A stretch of 64,000 nucleotides of DNA from contig JAMCRS010000419.1 of NCBI GenBank assembly GCA_023380675.1, positions 1 through 64,000 of the forward strand, in the 5' to 3' direction. The notes under the pieces are model-generated. The model had not been told where the DNA came from and did not search any database. It saw only the letters and a list, made by a program, of their open reading frames with translations. This stretch comes from Chloroflexota bacterium (lineage in GTDB: Bacteria > Chloroflexota > Anaerolineae > UBA4142). A program made the translations under genes and the position numbers. Shown in pieces: positions 26,700 through 35,835 of the stretch (position 1 is its first letter; each line of letters starts with the position of its first letter).

Positions 26700-28727
26700 A
26701 TGGACGACAGAATCAAACGGCTCTTGCGGCTGGCGAGCGTTGTCATAGTAATGTCGGTGTTCGCCGCCGCCTGTACCTCAGCTCCTGCACCGACCTCGGT
26801 GCCGCCAACCAGTGCGCCAGCGCAAGCCACGACGGCCCCCGCGCAACCCACCCAAGCTCCCGCCACGACGGCGGCCAAGTATAAGGAAGCGCCAATCCTG
26901 GCCGAGCAAGTCAAAGCGGGCAAGCTCTCGCCCGTTGACCAGCGCCTGCCGGCGAATCCGCTCGTCGAAAAGGTTGACACCGTCGGACAGTACGGCGGCA
27001 TTTGGCGCCGCGGCTTTACCGGCCCCTCGGATTTCAACGGGATTGCCCGCATCATCGACGACGCGCTCGTCATCTTTTCGCCCGATGGCGGCTCGGTCGT
27101 CATGAAGTATGCCGAGAGCGTTACCCCCTCGAGCGACAACAAGACGTGGACGGTGAAACTGCGCGAGGGCAGCAAATGGTCCAATGGCGATCCGTTCACA
27201 GCCGACGACATCATGTTCTGGTATAACGACGTCCTCCAGAACAAAGACTTGTCGCCCACCATTCCCGCCTGGATGCAGAACAAAGACAAGTCGCTCGTCC
27301 AAGTCAAGAAGGTCGACAATGTGACCGTCCAGTGGACCTACGCGGATGCCCACACGACGTTCCCGTTCGAGCTCGCCAACGCGGACTATGGCGACAAGAA
27401 CGTTCCGTGTTTCCTGCCCAGCAAGTTCCTAAAGCAATTCCATTCCGCCTATGCCGACAAGGCAACGCTCGACAAGATGGTGGCGGATGCCAAACTCAAG
27501 ACCTGGGCGGAGTTGTTCCTGCTCAAGATCAGCCCTTACGACACTCCAGAGCGTCCCGGTATGGCGGCGTGGGTGGCCGCGCCCGGCAGCCGGATCAGCG
27601 ATCAGATCTTTAAACTGGTGCGCAATCCCTACTATGTTGGCGTGGACCAGGCCGGCAACCAACTGCCGTACCTGGACGAAGTGGACGTCAAGTTCTTCTC
27701 CGACGTGAATTCGTTGAACCTCGCGGCGATCGCGGGTGAATTGGATGAACAAGAGCGCAACGTCCTGCTCACCAACTATCCGGTGCTCAAGGAGACCTCG
27801 CAGAAAACCGGCAAGTACAATGTCTACCTCTGGCAGAGTCCCGGCGGTGGGGATGCGGACATCACGCTCAATCAGACCTACGCCAAGGACCCCGATCTCG
27901 GCAAGCTGATGGCGAACAAGGACTTTCGCATCGCGCTCTCCTATGCCGTCAACCGCCAGCAGATTCAGGAATCCGCGTTCCTGGGTACCGGCGTCATCAT
28001 GCAGCCCGTCGCCAAGAAAGGTCATCCGTACTATCCCGGGGATGACTATGCGACGAAATACACCGAATACAATCCGACGCTCGCGAATCAAATGCTCGAC
28101 AAACTGGGCATTGACAAAAAGGGTGCGGACGGCTTTCGTCAGTACGCGAACGGCAAGCCCGTCACCCTGGAAATCTCGTCGGCCAATGTCCTTGCGTCGA
28201 GCCCCGACATTGCTCAGTTGATCGCGAAGGATTGGCAAAAGGTCGGGGTCAACGCGACCGTCCAGATTCGCGAACGCAATTTGCACTTTTCGATGCGCGA
28301 ATCGAATGACCTGCAAGCGGAGATCTGGAACGAGGACACGTCGGGCTTTCCATTCACCGGCTCGACCAAGTATGATGTCCGCAGCGGCATCTACGGCAAC
28401 CTGACCTATGGTCCGTTGTGGTACAAGTACGTTTCGAGCGGCGGCAAAGAAGGGGTCGAGCCGCCGGATTACATCAAGCAGATTATGCAGTTGATTGATC
28501 ACGCCAAGACGGTGGGACCGGCTGACCAGGCCAAGGACGCTCAGCAGATCTTTAAACTCTGGGTGGACAACATGGTCGAAATCGGAACCGTGGGCTTGAC
28601 GGCGGTGGATCAAGGCGTCGTCGTGGTCAATTCGAAATTGATGAACGTTCCACAGAACCTAACCAAGGACTGGCCGTTGCGCACGCCGGGCAATGGTCGT
28701 CCCGAGACGTGGTTCTACAAGCAGTAG
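26700..28727 (+). CDS. ABC transporter substrate-binding lipoprotein, Opp/Dpp family
   Basis: The 675-residue protein begins with a signal peptide and lipobox AAAC near residue 25. A Pro/Thr/Ala linker follows, then the family-5 solute-binding fold, seen as YAESVTPSSDNKTWTVKLREG, WSNGDPFTADDIMFWYNDV and DFRIALSYAVNR. The family carries peptides, but many bacterial members carry oligosaccharides. Here the linked uronate isomerase and sugar dehydrogenase favour an oligosaccharide. It starts 150 bases after the cupin gene behind a GAAGAGGAGG site. Confidence 0.9.
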   Translation: MDDRIKRLLRLASVVIVMSVFAAACTSAPAPTSVPPTSAPAQATTAPAQPTQAPATTAAKYKEAPILAEQVKAGKLSPVDQRLPANPLVEKVDTVGQYGGIWRRGFTGPSDFNGIARIIDDALVIFSPDGGSVVMKYAESVTPSSDNKTWTVKLREGSKWSNGDPFTADDIMFWYNDVLQNKDLSPTIPAWMQNKDKSLVQVKKVDNVTVQWTYADAHTTFPFELANADYGDKNVPCFLPSKFLKQFHSAYADKATLDKMVADAKLKTWAELFLLKISPYDTPERPGMAAWVAAPGSRISDQIFKLVRNPYYVGVDQAGNQLPYLDEVDVKFFSDVNSLNLAAIAGELDEQERNVLLTNYPVLKETSQKTGKYNVYLWQSPGGGDADITLNQTYAKDPDLGKLMANKDFRIALSYAVNRQQIQESAFLGTGVIMQPVAKKGHPYYPGDDYATKYTEYNPTLANQMLDKLGIDKKGADGFRQYANGKPVTLEISSANVLASSPDIAQLIAKDWQKVGVNATVQIRERNLHFSMRESNDLQAEIWNEDTSGFPFTGSTKYDVRSGIYGNLTYGPLWYKYVSSGGKEGVEPPDYIKQIMQLIDHAKTVGPADQAKDAQQIFKLWVDNMVEIGTVGLTAVDQGVVVVNSKLMNVPQNLTKDWPLRTPGNGRPETWFYKQ

Positions 28728-28800
28728 GTCGTGACGGGCGCCGCGGGGCAAGCGACGAGGCTCCTGCCCGTCACTCGCCCCGCGGCCCTTGGAGACGCGT

Positions 28801-29790
28801 ATGCTCCGATTCATTGTTCAGCGCTTGCTTCTCCTGCCCCTCCTGCTCGTGATCTTTTCGATCATCATCTTCTGGCTCGTGCAAGCGCCTCCCGGCGACT
28901 ATTTGACCAGCTATCTCTCCAACCTGGCTTCCAGCGGCTCCTCCATTCGGGAGGAACAGGTGGAAGCGCTCAGGCACCAGTTCGGGCTCGACCAGCCAGG
29001 CTATGTTCGCTACTTGATGTGGATGGATGGCTTGCTGCACGGGGATTTGGGTTATTCGCTCGAATACCAGCGCCCGAACATTGACCTGATCGGCGAACGC
29101 CTGGTGCTGACCATTTTCCTCGCCCTCTTCGCTTTTGTCATTACGTGGATCGTGGCGATCCCGGCGGGCATTTATTCCGCCACTCACCAAAATTCGCTCG
29201 TCGATTACGTCTTTGCCGTCCTCAACTATGTCGGCGTCGCGACGCCGAATTTTATGTTGGCGCTCATCTTGATGTGGATTGCCTTTGCGTATATGGGCAT
29301 CAACATCACCGGCTTGTTCTCTCCCGAATTTGAACAGGCGCCGTGGAGTTGGGAGCGTTTCGTCGATTTGCTCAGGCATATCTGGGTGCCGGGGGTTGTC
29401 CTGGGAGTGGCGGGCACCGCGCGTTTGATGCGTGTGATGCGGGCGAATTTGCTCGACGAATTGAACAAGCCGTATGTCGTTACCGGCCGAGCCAAGGGGA
29501 TGTCGGAATGGTCTCTGGTGATCAAGTATCCGGTGCGCCTGGCGATCAACCCGCTGGTCAGCACGATTGGTTGGTACTTGCCGCAGCTATTTTCCGGGAG
29601 CCTGATCGTCGCCACCGTGATGAACTTGCCGAATATCGGGCCGCTCCTGTTGCGGGGGCTGATCCAGCGCGATGCTTACCTGGCCTGCAGTATCCTGATG
29701 ATCTATTGCTTCCTGACGATTGTCGGCACACTGATCTCGGATGTTTTGCTTGCCGTGGTGGACCCACGCATCCGAATGGAAGGCACATAG
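28801..29790 (+). CDS. ABC transporter permease, OppB/DppB type
   Basis: I chose the ATG at 28801, which follows a GGAG site at seven bases, giving 329 residues. It has six membrane segments with the first at residues 9-30. A long extracytoplasmic loop contains DQPGYVRYLMWMDGLLHGDLG, a family hallmark. The EAA loop for ATPase contact is near TGRAKGMSEWSLVIKYPVR. It pairs with the next permease to form the translocation channel. Confidence 0.92.
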   Translation: MLRFIVQRLLLLPLLLVIFSIIIFWLVQAPPGDYLTSYLSNLASSGSSIREEQVEALRHQFGLDQPGYVRYLMWMDGLLHGDLGYSLEYQRPNIDLIGERLVLTIFLALFAFVITWIVAIPAGIYSATHQNSLVDYVFAVLNYVGVATPNFMLALILMWIAFAYMGINITGLFSPEFEQAPWSWERFVDLLRHIWVPGVVLGVAGTARLMRVMRANLLDELNKPYVVTGRAKGMSEWSLVIKYPVRLAINPLVSTIGWYLPQLFSGSLIVATVMNLPNIGPLLLRGLIQRDAYLACSILMIYCFLTIVGTLISDVLLAVVDPRIRMEGT

Positions 29791-29793
29791 CCT

Positions 29794-30936
29794 ATGGCCG
29801 AAAATCTAGTTGCCGACACGCTCGCGCCGCCAGTGGCGTCGAAAGCCGAAGAGCGGGTTTCCGTCGCCTCCAACTGGCAGTTGGTCTGGTGGCGCTTCCG
29901 GAAGAACCGTCTCGCCGTGATCAGTGCGATGGTGCTCGTCCTGTTCTACGTGGTGGTTTTGGTCCCGGATTTTTTCGCGACTCTGGATCCCGAGGCGACC
30001 GAAGCGGCACTCGCCTTTATCCCGGTGCAAGGTATTTCTTTTTGGGATAGCTCCGGCTTCCATCTAACCGTCCCGGCTCTGGTCGGCAAGCGCAACCCGG
30101 TCACCCTGCGGATGGAATGGAAAATTGACGGGACGAAGCGGGTTCCCATTCGGTTCTTCGCCCAAGGATTCAAGTACAAGGTGTTGGGGCTTGTCGAGAC
30201 CGACCTTCACCTGATCGGGACGGCGGACCCTCAGGCGACGGAAAAGCTTTTTCTACTGGGCACGGATCGTTTGGGGCGGGACCAGTGGTCGCGCATGATG
30301 TTTGGCACGCGTACGTCGATGACGGTCGGCCTCGTCGCCGTGGCGCTGACTGTGATCTTGGGCATTCTGCTCGGCGGCATTTCCGGTTATTTCGGGGGCT
30401 GGATCGATATGGTCATTCAGCGCGTGATCGAAATTCTCCAATCGCTTCCCACCATCCCGATCTGGCTCGCGATGACGGCGGCGCTGCCCCAGAACTGGCG
30501 TCCCGATCAAGTCTTTTTTGCCATCACCATCATTCTCTCGCTCATTAGCTGGACGACTTTGGCGCGCGAGGTGCGTGGTCGCTTTTTGTCCCTGCGGGAG
30601 GAGGATTTCGTCCTCGCGGCGGAACTCGCCGGCTGCAGCCGCTTGCGTATCATCACGCGGCACATGGTCCCCGCGTTCATGAGCCACATTATCGCGACGA
30701 GCACCCTGGCGATTCCGGCGATGATCATTAGTGAAACCTCGCTGAGTTATCTCGGGTTGGGGATTCGTCCTCCCGCCATTAGTTGGGGCGTGCTGCTGCA
30801 AGAGGCGCAAACCATTCAAACCGTCGCGCAAGCCCCGTGGCTGCTCATCCCGGGTCTGCTTGTCATCATCGCCGTGCTCGCGTTCAACCTCGTCGGCGAC
30901 GGTCTGCGCGACGCGGCCGACCCCTACGGACACTGA
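29794..30936 (+). CDS. ABC transporter permease, OppC/DppC type
   Basis: The 380-residue protein has the OppC N-terminal extension and first membrane segment (about residues 40-60). An unusually long extracytoplasmic insert of about 100 residues follows, then LGTDRLGRDQWSRMMFGTRTS and five more membrane segments. The EAA loop reads ELAGCSRLRIITRHMVP. It starts three bases after the OppB-type stop. The long insert is larger than in classical OppC and may contact the substrate-binding protein. Confidence 0.92.
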   Translation: MAENLVADTLAPPVASKAEERVSVASNWQLVWWRFRKNRLAVISAMVLVLFYVVVLVPDFFATLDPEATEAALAFIPVQGISFWDSSGFHLTVPALVGKRNPVTLRMEWKIDGTKRVPIRFFAQGFKYKVLGLVETDLHLIGTADPQATEKLFLLGTDRLGRDQWSRMMFGTRTSMTVGLVAVALTVILGILLGGISGYFGGWIDMVIQRVIEILQSLPTIPIWLAMTAALPQNWRPDQVFFAITIILSLISWTTLAREVRGRFLSLREEDFVLAAELAGCSRLRIITRHMVPAFMSHIIATSTLAIPAMIISETSLSYLGLGIRPPAISWGVLLQEAQTIQTVAQAPWLLIPGLLVIIAVLAFNLVGDGLRDAADPYGH

Positions 30937-30939
30937 GTA

Positions 30940-30988
30940 AAGGATGAAGGATGAGGGATGAAGGATGAAGACATCCTTCATCCTTTCA
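30940..30988 (+). repeat. AGGATGA repeat hairpin between permease and ATPase genes
   Basis: Tandem AGGATGA units are followed by CATCCTTCATCCTTTC, so the RNA can fold into a hairpin inside the transporter operon. It may cap or stabilise the permease part of the message, or be a neutral dispersed repeat. Confidence 0.5.
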
Positions 30989-31003
30989 AGAAGGTCAACG
31001 GCG

Positions 31004-32029
31004 ATGAGTGAACCTTTGCATACGCCCCTTCTCACGGTTCGAAACTTGCGCGCCTACTTTCCCCTCGACGAGGGGACCGTCAAGGCGGTGGACGGCGTCG
31101 ACATGGACGTGTTCGCCGGGCAGGTGTTCGGCATCGTGGGCGAAAGCGGCTGTGGCAAAAGCGTGACGATGAAAGCCATCCTCCGCATTATCGAACCACC
31201 GGGCGAGATTGTCTCCGGCGAGATCCTGCTGCAAAAGCCGGATGGCGGTGGGACCACCGACCTCGCCAAACTGCCGGCGAACGGCAAAGAGATGCGGGAC
31301 ATCCGCGGCGGGCAGATTGCCCTCATCCCGCAAGAGCCCATGTCGTCTTTCAGCCCCGTCCACACGATCGGTGATCAGATCACGGAGGCCATTCTCCTCC
31401 ACCAGCCGGTGCACAAGGCAGAGGCGCGCCGGATTGCCGCAGAGCTGCTCCGCAGCGTGGGCGTTCCGATGCCCGAGCAGCGGCTCTACGAATATTCGTG
31501 GCAGCTGAGCGGCGGGCTCCGGCAGCGCGCCATGATTGCCATGGCGCTTTCCTGCCACCCGCGCATTCTCATTGCCGACGAGCCCACGACCGCCATCGAC
31601 GTGACGACCCAGGCGCAGATCCTGCGTTTGTTGCGGACCCTGCAGCGCGAGTATAACACCGCGATTATCTTTATTACTCACGATCTCGGCGTCATTGCCC
31701 AGATGGCCGATTACGTGATGGTGATGTATCTCGGCCTGGTGATGGAAGAAGGACCGGTCGACAACATTTTTCATGCACCCAAGCACCCGTACACGCAAGC
31801 GCTCCTGCGCTCGATCCCCAGCGTTCACTCGGCCCCGCGGGTCGACCTTCCAACCATCAGCGGCTCCATCCCCCATCCATTCAACAGGCCGAGCGGCTGC
31901 CCATTCCATCCGCGCTGCATCAATTTCATTCCGGGCACCTGCGACCGGCAAACGCCTGCGCTCCAGCCCGTCGGGGAAAAGCAATCGGTCAGTTGCTTTC
32001 TCTATCCTCGTGTGGAGGTGGCGGCATGA
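31004..32029 (+). CDS. ABC transporter ATPase, OppD/DppD type
   Basis: I chose the ATG at 31004, behind GAAGG, giving 341 residues. Walker A reads GESGCGKS, the signature motif LSGGLRQR, and Walker [13 protein letters not shown], followed by the H-loop ITHDLG. The C-terminal oligopeptide-transporter extension carries the cysteine cluster [17 protein letters not shown], which in this family can hold an iron-sulfur cluster. It energises the permease pair upstream and overlaps the next ATPase gene by four bases. Confidence 0.93.
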   Translation: MSEPLHTPLLTVRNLRAYFPLDEGTVKAVDGVDMDVFAGQVFGIVGESGCGKSVTMKAILRIIEPPGEIVSGEILLQKPDGGGTTDLAKLPANGKEMRDIRGGQIALIPQEPMSSFSPVHTIGDQITEAILLHQPVHKAEARRIAAELLRSVGVPMPEQRLYEYSWQLSGGLRQRAMIAMALSCHPRILIADEPTTAIDVTTQAQILRLLRTLQREYNTAIIFITHDLGVIAQMADYVMVMYLGLVMEEGPVDNIFHAPKHPYTQALLRSIPSVHSAPRVDLPTISGSIPHPFNRPSGCPFHPRCINFIPGTCDRQTPALQPVGEKQSVSCFLYPRVEVAA

Positions 32030-33123
32030 GCGACACAAACTCCACCCCGCTAAGGAACGCGGGATCGAAGATTCCGCTACGCCACGCTGAAGAACGCGGG
32101 GCAAGGAACGCGGGACCTTCGGCCCGGCTGCTCGAAATCAAGAACCTCCGCAAGTACTTTCCGATTCGGAAGGGATTTCTCCGCAAGACGGTCGGCTATG
32201 TGCGCGCGGTAGACGACGTGAGTTTTTTCATCGACGAGGGTGAGACGCTGGGTCTGGTGGGCGAAAGTGGTTGCGGCAAGACGACGGCTTCACGCTGCAT
32301 CTTGCGCGCGCTCGTTCCCACAGGCGGCGAAATGCGCTTTCATTCCAAGGAGGGCAAGACCGTCGACCTGGCCAAGCTGACCCGGGCGCAATTGCGTCCG
32401 CTCCGCCCGCAAATGCAGATGATTTTCCAGGACCCTTACGGATCGCTCAACCCGCGGATGACGCTGTTCGATATTGTCGGCGAGCCGCTCCTCGTGAATG
32501 GAGTGAAAAGCCGCCAAGAGCGCACTGAGCGGGTTGCGGAGTTGCTGCGGCTGGTCGGCATGCGTCCCGAGTACATGCAGCGGTTCCCGCATGCGTTCAG
32601 CGGCGGACAGCGCCAGCGGATTGGGATTGCCCGCGCCCTGGCGCTCCATCCAAGGCTCGTCGTCGCCGATGAGCCGGTGTCGGCACTCGACGTTTCCGTG
32701 CAGGCCCAGATCCTCAATCTGATGCTCGACCTGCAAAAACGCCTGAATCTCACCTACCTCTTCGTCGCGCATAACCTGAGCGTCGTCAAACACATCTGTG
32801 ACCGGGTCGCCGTCATGTACGTCGGCAAGCTGGTCGAAGTGGCGGCGACGGAAGAGTTATACCGGCTTCCCAAGCATCCGTATACCGCGGCACTGATGGC
32901 CGCTGTGCCGGTGGCCGATCCGCGCATCAAGACCGGCAGTGTTGAACTGAAAGGAGAAGTGCCCAGCCCGGCCAACCCGCCCGCGGGGTGCTATTTTCAC
33001 CCGCGCTGTGAGTACGCCGAGGATATCTGCCGCGCTCAACCGCCCGTCTTGCGAGAAATCACGTCAGGCCATTTTGTGAGCTGCCACCGCGCCGATACGC
33101 TCCAACTGCCGGGGATTGCGTAA
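32026..33123 (+). CDS. ABC transporter ATPase, OppF/DppF type
   Basis: The ATG at 32026 overlaps the previous stop (ATGA) and follows GGAGGTGG. The 365-residue protein has Walker A GESGCGKT, the signature FSGGQRQR, Walker [13 protein letters not shown], and the C-terminal cysteine cluster [16 protein letters not shown]. The first 35 residues are not family-like: the DNA there holds three copies of GGAACGCGGG/GAACGCGGG, a repeat that looks intergenic in origin and has been absorbed into the frame. The conserved part begins at [13 protein letters not shown]. Confidence 0.92.
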   Translation: MSDTNSTPLRNAGSKIPLRHAEERGARNAGPSARLLEIKNLRKYFPIRKGFLRKTVGYVRAVDDVSFFIDEGETLGLVGESGCGKTTASRCILRALVPTGGEMRFHSKEGKTVDLAKLTRAQLRPLRPQMQMIFQDPYGSLNPRMTLFDIVGEPLLVNGVKSRQERTERVAELLRLVGMRPEYMQRFPHAFSGGQRQRIGIARALALHPRLVVADEPVSALDVSVQAQILNLMLDLQKRLNLTYLFVAHNLSVVKHICDRVAVMYVGKLVEVAATEELYRLPKHPYTAALMAAVPVADPRIKTGSVELKGEVPSPANPPAGCYFHPRCEYAEDICRAQPPVLREITSGHFVSCHRADTLQLPGIA

Positions 33124-33205
33124 AGAATCATCTCCCAGGGAACCAGGCATGCCTCAAGCAACTGACCATTCCGGCTATCCAACTGTCGAACTGTCAAACC
33201 AAGCC

Positions 33206-34345
33206 ATGAATTCACGTGAACGCGTCCTCGCGGCGCTCGACCATCGCGAGCCCGACCGCATTCCTTATGACCTGGGAAGCACTCAGGTGACCGGTATTCA
33301 TGTGGTCGCCTACCGGAACTTGCGCGCCTATCTCGGCTTGCCGCCGGTCGACCCGCAATTAAGCGATGTGATTCAGCAGCTCGCGGTGCCGGATGAGGAT
33401 GTGGTCGAACGCCTCGGGATCGACGTCCGCGGGCTCTTTCCGCTCAACAGTCATAACTGGTGCGTCGTGAACCGCGACGTAGGTGACTATTGGGCATACA
33501 CCGACGAATGGGGCATCCGGCACCATCGACCCAAGGCGGACGGTCTGTACTATTCCGTGGTCTCCAGCCCCCTCTCGGGACCCATTACGCTCGAGAATCT
33601 ACGCACCTACCGATGGCCGAACACGGGCGACCCTGGGCGCATTGCCGGATTGCGGGAGCAGGCGCTCGCGTACCGGGCCCGAGGCCAGGCGGTGGTGCTC
33701 AAAGGGGTGCTCGCGGGTATCTTTGAAATGGCGCAGCGGGTACGCGGCATGTCAGAACTCTTGATGGACATGGTCGCGGATGAGGACCTTGCGTCCGGGT
33801 TCCTCGACAAGATGCTGGAACTCAAGCTGGCGTTCTGGGAAATGGCGCTCCCCCGATTGGCCGACGTGGTGGATGTGGTGTCCGAAGCGGACGATTATGG
33901 GACGCAAACCTCCCAACTCATCTCGCCCCGCATGTTCCGCAAGCTCTGCAAGCCTCGCCTCCACACACTCTTTCGGCGCATCAAACAACTCGCCCCGCGG
34001 GCCAAGCTCTTTTTCCATTCGTGCGGGAACGTCCGCCCCCTCTTGCCCGATTTCATCGAGATCGGGGTGGATATCCTCAATCCGGTCCATATTCGCGCGA
34101 CGGGAATGGATCCGGTCGCGCTCAAACGCGACTTTGGGCGAGACCTCGTCTTCTGGGGAGGAGGCGTCGATACACAGGGAGTGCTCCCGATGGGAACCCC
34201 TCAGCAGGTCAAAGACGACGTGCGCCGCAACGTCGACGCGCTGGCGCCCGGCGGCGGCTATGTGTTTAACACGGTCCACAATATCCAGGCGGACGTTCCA
34301 CCCGAGAACGTGATCGCCATGTGGCAAGCGCTGCGAGGTATCTGA
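33206..34345 (+). CDS. Uroporphyrinogen decarboxylase-family protein (URO-D fold), copy 2
   Basis: The start at 33206 gives the usual family opening NSRERVLAALDHREPDRIPYD; the frame is open upstream to 33116, but that part has no family character. The ribosome-binding site is weak either way. The 379-residue protein keeps the loop LFFHSCGNVRPLLPDFIEIG, whose His-x-Cys resembles the zinc ligands of the cobalamin-linked methyltransferases in this superfamily. GGGVDTQGVLPMGTP follows later. Copy 1 lacks this His-x-Cys. No corrinoid protein is encoded nearby. It lies between the transporter and glucuronate isomerase, so a catabolic function is likely. Confidence 0.8.
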   Translation: MNSRERVLAALDHREPDRIPYDLGSTQVTGIHVVAYRNLRAYLGLPPVDPQLSDVIQQLAVPDEDVVERLGIDVRGLFPLNSHNWCVVNRDVGDYWAYTDEWGIRHHRPKADGLYYSVVSSPLSGPITLENLRTYRWPNTGDPGRIAGLREQALAYRARGQAVVLKGVLAGIFEMAQRVRGMSELLMDMVADEDLASGFLDKMLELKLAFWEMALPRLADVVDVVSEADDYGTQTSQLISPRMFRKLCKPRLHTLFRRIKQLAPRAKLFFHSCGNVRPLLPDFIEIGVDILNPVHIRATGMDPVALKRDFGRDLVFWGGGVDTQGVLPMGTPQQVKDDVRRNVDALAPGGGYVFNTVHNIQADVPPENVIAMWQALRGI

Positions 34346-34382
34346 AAGAGAGACGCTACAAGCAGAATAGAGGAGAAGACCA

Positions 34383-35798
34383 ATGCAAGAGCTATTGCTC
34401 GACCCCGATCGCTGCTTCGACCCCGACCCTGCTCAAAAGCAGGTCGCCCGGCATCTTTACGAGTGCGTTTCAGAGCTGCCCCTCATTTGCCCGCATGGGC
34501 ATGTCGACCCGCGCCTGTTCGCCGATCCCGATTATGATTTCGGCAGCCCGGCCGATCTCCTCATCATCCCCGATCACTATGTCTTTCGCATGCTCTATTC
34601 GCAAGGCGTGCCCCTGGAACAATTGGGCGTCCCGACGCGCGATGGCGCTCCGGTCGAGCGCGATCATCGCAAGATCTGGCAGACGTTTGCAGACCATTTT
34701 TACCTCTTTCGAGGCACGCCGACGGGTATCTGGCTGCGGGATGAGCTTTGCTCGATTTTCGACGTGACAGAGAAACTCACTTCCGAATCTGCGCAGCGGA
34801 TTTACGATCAAATCGCGGCCAAGCTCGCCTCGCCGGAATTCCGCCCCCGCGTCCTGTTCGACAAATTCAACATCGAGGCGCTGAGCACGACCGATGCTGC
34901 GACGGATACGCTCGAATATCATCGCGCCATCCGGGAATCGGGCTGGGCGGGACGTATTGTACCGACCTTCCGTCCGGACGCCGTCGTGAATATCGCTGCG
35001 CCCGATTGGCGCCCCAATATCTCTAAATTGAGCGAGGTGAGCGGAATCGACGTGGGCGGGTACGAGGCCTACATCCAGGCGCTCGAGAACCGCCGGGCGT
35101 TCTTCAAATCCATGGGCGCCACCGCCACCGACCAATCCGCCCAGTCCGCCTATACGGGCGAATTGACCCCCGTGCAGGCGAACGGGATTTTCCAGCGCGC
35201 GCTGCGGGGTCAGGCCACGCCCGAGGATGCGGCGCGCTTTAACGGGCACATGCTGATGGAGATGGCGCGGATGAGCATCGAGGACGGCCTCGTCATGCAG
35301 TTTCACGCGGGCTCGTGGCGCAACCACAACCAGGCGCTCTTTGACCGCTTTGGACCGGACAAGGGAGCGGACATTCCGGTCGCGACGGAGTTCACCCGTA
35401 ATCTGCGTCCCCTTTTGAACAAATACGGCAGCGATCCGCGCCTCACCCTGATCCTCTTTACGCTGGACGAGGCCACCTATTCGCGTGAGCTCGCTCCGCT
35501 CGCCGGTCACTATCCAGCGCTCCGTCTCGGTCCCCCCTGGTGGTTCTTTGACAGCTATTATGGCATGCGGCGCTACCGCGAACTCGTCGCCGAGACGGCG
35601 GGTCTCTACAATACCGTGGGCTTTAATGACGACACGCGCGCCTTTCCGTCCATCCCTGCCCGCCACAACCTGTGGCGGCGTGCGGAGGCCAATTGGCTCG
35701 CAGGCCTGGTCGTGCGTGGTCTGGTGGACGTGGCCGATGCACAAGAGATGATTCACGATTCAGCCTATCGTCTCGCCAAAAGGGCCTACCGCTTATGA
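34383..35798 (+). CDS. uxaC: Glucuronate isomerase family protein (UxaC-like)
   Basis: The 471-residue protein has the UxaC amidohydrolase-like barrel, with the metal motif CPHGHVDP near residue 40. Family segments LLIIPDHYVFRMLYSQG, QFHAGSWRNHN and a late GFNDDTRAFPSIPARH block follow. UxaC interconverts D-glucuronate and D-fructuronate (or galacturonate and tagaturonate). It is the strongest functional marker in this operon and points to a uronate-containing substrate. It starts behind GAGGAGAAG and is followed by a sugar dehydrogenase gene. Other uronate enzymes (UxaB, UxuA, KdgK) are not in the window. Confidence 0.88.
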   Translation: MQELLLDPDRCFDPDPAQKQVARHLYECVSELPLICPHGHVDPRLFADPDYDFGSPADLLIIPDHYVFRMLYSQGVPLEQLGVPTRDGAPVERDHRKIWQTFADHFYLFRGTPTGIWLRDELCSIFDVTEKLTSESAQRIYDQIAAKLASPEFRPRVLFDKFNIEALSTTDAATDTLEYHRAIRESGWAGRIVPTFRPDAVVNIAAPDWRPNISKLSEVSGIDVGGYEAYIQALENRRAFFKSMGATATDQSAQSAYTGELTPVQANGIFQRALRGQATPEDAARFNGHMLMEMARMSIEDGLVMQFHAGSWRNHNQALFDRFGPDKGADIPVATEFTRNLRPLLNKYGSDPRLTLILFTLDEATYSRELAPLAGHYPALRLGPPWWFFDSYYGMRRYRELVAETAGLYNTVGFNDDTRAFPSIPARHNLWRRAEANWLAGLVVRGLVDVADAQEMIHDSAYRLAKRAYRL

Positions 35799-35835
35799 AG
35801 GCGGCTTCTTTCCCTTACCCGCCGGAGGCTAGTTG

